DNA of 64,000 nucleotides from Misgurnus anguillicaudatus. Its lineage: Eukaryota; Chordata; Actinopteri; Cypriniformes; Cobitidae. The position numbers and the translations under genes were made by a program. Under the pieces are notes generated by a model. That model searched no databases, was not told where the DNA came from, and saw only the letters and a program-made list of their open reading frames with translations. The stretch covers positions 11,930,001 through 11,994,000 of the forward strand of contig NC_073346.2 of the NCBI RefSeq assembly GCF_027580225.2, written 5' to 3'. Of the stretch, positions 60,522 to 64,000 are shown in pieces; positions within the stretch are counted from its first letter, which is position 1; each line of letters starts with the position of its first letter.

Positions 60522-60757
60522 TACACTGTAAAAAATAGATTTGTTGGTTGCCTTAGTTATTATTATTATTATTATTATTATATTTTTTTTAGTTAATTCA
60601 ACTTAAAAATATTAGTTAACTCAAAAAAGTTGCGTAAACATTGTTGTTTCAGCTAATATTTTTGGAAATATTATTATATTTGAGGAAATTAGTATTATCT
60701 CAACATTTTAAGGCAACCACTTAATCTTTTAAGTTAAACCAACTTTTTTACAGTGTA
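60522..60757. mobile_element. MITE with TACACTGTAAAAAATAG ends
   Basis: The left TACACTGTAAAAAATAGATT and the right inverse (TTTTTTACAGTGTA) are paired, with arms TTGGTTGCCTTA against AAGGCAACCA and TAGTTAACTC-like blocks. A (TTA)n run is at 60560-60582. Confidence 0.85.
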
Positions 60758-61611
60758 ATAAATCCCCTTGTAGTCTTATTTGTGAGTCTTATTTTGACTG
60801 TACCCCTAACTTAGAGGCTTCTAAGCAAAAAATATGAACATGTAGCCACTGTCTCTACCATCATATACGTGGACATATAGATATTTAGCCACTGTTTTGG
60901 ACCTCAATGTAAGCATTTCCTCCTTCTTCATTTAAATTCCTTTAACAGTCAATGATAATGACTTGACACTGTATACATGATTCGTGCTATACTTTATATG
61001 GGATAACAACACTATCTTTATGTCTCCATATGGCATAATGTTAGCCATCTGCTATCTAGGGCAGGCTGGGTAACAGACATCACTGTATCTGAGAGAGGTG
61101 TGCATTATGATAAAGGGTTAAAGGCTTGAGTTTTGGAAAAAGAGAAAGGTGGAGTTGGATAAAGACAATGGGGAGGTGTGGAAGGAGGTGGCATGACCTG
61201 CTGTGGCAAGAGACACAATCTTTAACATGCCAACACAGGCAGATGGCTAATCTTGTGAGATCACCCAATACCAAGAGCTTTCACAAGCAATAACAGCACC
61301 AACAGTTTGGTGGCAGTCTAACTCTGTATGTTTGTGTATGAAATACAGTGACCCCAAAAGGTGTCTGGCACTACACGCAACATCATAATGCATGAGGGTA
61401 ATTTGTTTAGATTGCATTAGAAAGAACCAAACTTATAATAATTATTTAAAATAATTATCTCACACACATGCATTCAGATTTTCCACACATTTATTAAATA
61501 TCTGAATCTATTTGTGTGACACACCATTTCCTCTAGATCTAGTGGTTAACCGACCGGTTTATACGTATGTCTGTCATCTGATTGGCTGGTAATGACATCA
61601 TTGCTCCACAG

Positions 61612-61781
61612 TTGTGGACGTGGTTGGAGGAGCTTCAGAAGGAGTTATTGGATGATGTTTATGCCGAATCAGTGGAGGCGGTGCAGGAGCTCATCAAACG
61701 CTTCGGTCAGCAACAGCAGACCACCCTGCAGGTCACCGTCAATGTCATCAAAGAGGGAGAAGACCTCATCCAGCAACTCAG
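61612..61781 (+). CDS. trio: trio coding exon K (spectrin repeat 5, start)
   Basis: 56 codons plus two bases, between gctccacag and ctcag|gtactg. The peptide begins [20 protein letters not shown], continues [20 protein letters not shown] and ends [38 protein letters not shown] is TRIO-specific compared with kalirin. The trailing AG is completed by an exon beyond the window. The open frame begins 30 bases earlier, at 61582, but those bases are intron. This is the last trio exon seen. Confidence 0.97.
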
Positions 61782-61878
61782 GTACTGACCAATGAGAACA
61801 CATCACTGGTTATCAGTACAACATCGACACTAACACACTGCAAGTCATGGCATGTGTCCGAAATAGCTCCCTATACCC

Positions 61879-62918
61879 TTAAAGGCGGAGTGCACGATAT
61901 CTGAAAAACGCTTTGGAAAAGAAAGTCGGGCTGATTACCAAAACACACATTAGCCAATCAGCAGTAAGGGGCGTGTCTACTAACCAACATCGTTCTCTGG
62001 GTTGCCTATGTGTGGGGCGGGTCTATCAACAGAAGGTTCAGATTCTATTGGGGTAGGGGCACGTTTGTTTAGGTGATTTCAAATGTTAAAGGACAAGTTC
62101 GGTGTTTTGCACTTGAAGCCCTGTTTTCAGATTGTTTGTGGTGAAGTGGAACGGGTTTGACTGGGGTTTCGACATTTGCGGCTGCCCCGAGAACTTTTGG
62201 GTGTTTGTGTTTCGGCTCCTACCTCCACAATGGGTCCAATGGTGCACTGGAACAATCCCTTCCAAAATGCATCAAACCCTCGCCCACAAAGACGTGACAC
62301 CCACCGAGTGGCCAGGGGTACTCAATGATATGCTCACACAAAAATTGCGTTAAAAGATGCTTTCCAACAGCTGTTTTAGCATTCGTTGTTAACTTGTGGA
62401 CCTATTTTTCCAAACGCCTCACACCCGTACATTCTTCCGCTTAGAGCTTGAATAATAGACACTCCAACCCAGTTGGTGGCGATAATCCACCTTTGCCAAT
62501 TGCAAGAATACAAACAAAGTTCCCAGCGCGGAGTAATACCGTACCTCACAGCACAACTAATACAAGTCAATGGAGTTGACAAAAACTAAGATAAAAACCT
62601 GTTGGAATGCGTATTTTGCAGCGATTTTTGTGTGAGCATACCAGTGAACACCCCTGACCACTCGGTGAGTTTCACGTCTTTGTAAACGAAAGTTTAATGC
62701 ATTTTAGGAAGGATTGTTCCAGTGCACCATTAAACCCATTGTAAAGGTAGGAGCTGAAACACAAACACCCAAAAATTCTCTGGGCAGCCGCATATGTCGA
62801 AATTTCAGTCAAAACCGTTCTATTTCATCATAAACAATCTGAAAACAGGGCTTTAAGTGTAAAATACCGAACTTGTCCTTTAACATTGGCTTTCAGAGAT
62901 CATGGACTCTACCTTTAA
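61879..62918. mobile_element. TTAA MITE nested in the 61853 element
   Basis: TTAA then AGGCGGAGTGCACGATATCT on the left; the inverse of AGGTAGAGTCCATGATCTCT then TTAA on the right (62915-62918). It is interrupted by foldback copy 3. The ends resemble those of the 32711-33588 element. Confidence 0.85.
62086..62883. mobile_element. Long-arm foldback MITE, copy 3
   Basis: TTAA at 62086-62089 and 62880-62883. It has the same orientation as copy 2 and is inverted relative to copy 1. The right arm is close to consensus. The left arm shows about 11 A-to-G changes at 62104-62214 and about 15 T-to-C changes at 62194-62312. Confidence 0.94.
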
Positions 62919-63164
62919 ATAGTGCACTATTTGAGGGAACATCCATTTTTGGTGGTGTCCGAAATCATAGTGGACACCATTGAGTGCACTCGTTCAAACC
63001 CACAATGCACCGCATTAATGAGCGTACCACACTCAAAGCCGAATTAATTCTTGCTTCTCTTCCTGTGACCTCAAGTGTCTGAATTCACTCATTTGAGTGA
63101 ACTCTATTAGTGGACAAATGTAGAGTGAATGAGGGGATAGGGAGCCATTTTGGACACATCCATG

Positions 63165-64000
63165 TTTTATGTAAACCCTTGTGTAAGCCATTTACTTGAT
63201 GTTTGTTGTATAAAATACATGCTACACCCCTGTATACTGCATTTTTAATCTGTAATATTATTCAGGTGTTTTCAAACAGGTTTCCCTGAACACTCCCTCA
63301 ACTTGCTATTGGTCAGCAAACATATAGCGCCACTCCTAAACTTACAGCATTAGTTTAGTCCGTTTTTTTAGTCAGGATGCTAAAACAAATGTCTAATAGC
63401 ACCAACGAGCCACAGTTATAATGATTTTTAGGGAAAACGGCTTATGAAAAATTGCCCAAAACCCTTCTAAAACCAGGCTGGTACACCATCTAAAACCATC
63501 TTGGGAGACCAGCTAACACCAGCCAACCAGCTTAGGCTGGTTTCAGCCTTTCTTTTTTAGGAGGGTGCTTTCGACTACTTTGAATTCAGACATGCTACTT
63601 GCCACGCATACTGATTTTCGACTACTATACAATTGAAAGTGGGAGATTTCGGGCACAGCGATAGACTCCTCAGCCTTTAGTCATAAGAAACCCCAGGCCA
63701 ACACTACTCTATACACGCAACCACATGTGCACAACTGATAACCTACAATCATTATCGCAGAATAAACCCAGACAGGGTGACAATTATACCACTTATTACA
63801 CGGCAAATAAAGAAATATGGTTTCATGAAGTATTGATTTGAGTTGAAATGATTTTGTTAGGGATTTAGGGAACACGCAAGCTGATAAAGTTTATAGTCGA
63901 GGGAACACGCAAACTGATAAACCACATGCCTTGAATGCACTGTAAGTTGATTTTTGTGATATAATAAACCGAAATGAATAAACGTAACGCAATAAACATG
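63165..64000 (+). other. trio intron after exon K, to window end
   Basis: 63450-63565 is a fragment of the AACCAGC/GCTGGTT foldback family (39230-39603). No further exon is seen; the next trio exon lies beyond the window. Confidence 0.6.

Larger units (their letters stand above)
61853..63158. mobile_element. Outer MITE (TGTGTCCGAAATAGCTCCCTA ends) with two nested elements
   Basis: The left TGTGTCCGAAATAGCTCCCT faces the right inverse TGTGTCCAAAATGGCTCCCT. Its middle is displaced by the TTAA element at 61879-62918. Inner sequence (gtgtccgaaatcatagtgga) repeats the end motif. It begins 71 bases after trio exon K. Confidence 0.8.

Noticed and set aside
36955..61781. Assignment of the gene to kalirin (kalrn)
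   Set aside because: Diagnostic stretches ([58 protein letters not shown]) fit TRIO and differ from kalirin as I recall it.
1..64000. CRISPR arrays, operons or other prokaryotic systems
   Set aside because: The DNA is clearly vertebrate (spliced gene, SINEs, hAT and Tc1 elements), and no regularly spaced direct repeats of that kind occur.

Overview
The window is nuclear DNA from a ray-finned fish, most likely a cyprinid or close relative. It is AT-rich, intron-rich and packed with short DNA transposons: hAT-type elements with 8-bp target duplications, TTAA-flanked MITEs, Tc1-like elements, a 5S-derived SINE3-type element and tRNA-headed SINEs. The species cannot be fixed from the sequence alone.

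Only one protein-coding gene can be supported. Eleven consecutive coding exons on the + strand (36955-61781) encode the N-terminal part of TRIO, the Rho-family guanine-nucleotide exchange factor. All splice phases agree. Together they give 2035 coding bases, about 678 codons: the end of the N-terminal leader, the CRAL-TRIO/Sec14 domain and the first spectrin-like repeats. Exon 1 lies upstream or was not recognised. The remaining spectrin repeats, the DH-PH modules and the kinase region lie 3' of the window. Teleosts commonly keep two trio copies (trioa and triob), and I cannot say which this is.

Bases 1-36954 hold no exon I can support and are probably the end of a long first intron or upstream DNA. 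They carry a solo LTR (1487-1803), hAT-in-hAT nests (2412-4177, 26169-27622), a foldback element (11483-12278), a decayed Tc1-like transposase (10341-11245), a THAP-domain relic (13960-14374), large hAT elements (17516-19035, 28944-29891, 30995-31493), an unclassified 28-bp-TIR element (19992-21003), SINE3 (23724-24268) and a TTAA-in-TTAA nest (32525-33838). Bases 21340-23230 are comparatively repeat-poor.

In the 3' half the trio introns are also transposon-filled. Intron 52861-53746 is 87% one foldback MITE. Intron 48329-52728 holds a three-deep nest (TIR element, solo LTR, MITE). The sequence after the last exon holds another three-deep nest.

The most unusual signal is in the foldback MITE present three times (11483-12278, 52920-53688, 62086-62883). 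Each copy has one arm carrying a dense, strand-coordinated tract of A-to-G (or T-to-C) changes, while its partner arm stays close to consensus. One copy switches strand within a single arm. This resembles adenosine deamination or another strand-specific AT-to-GC process, and is the opposite of ordinary CpG decay.
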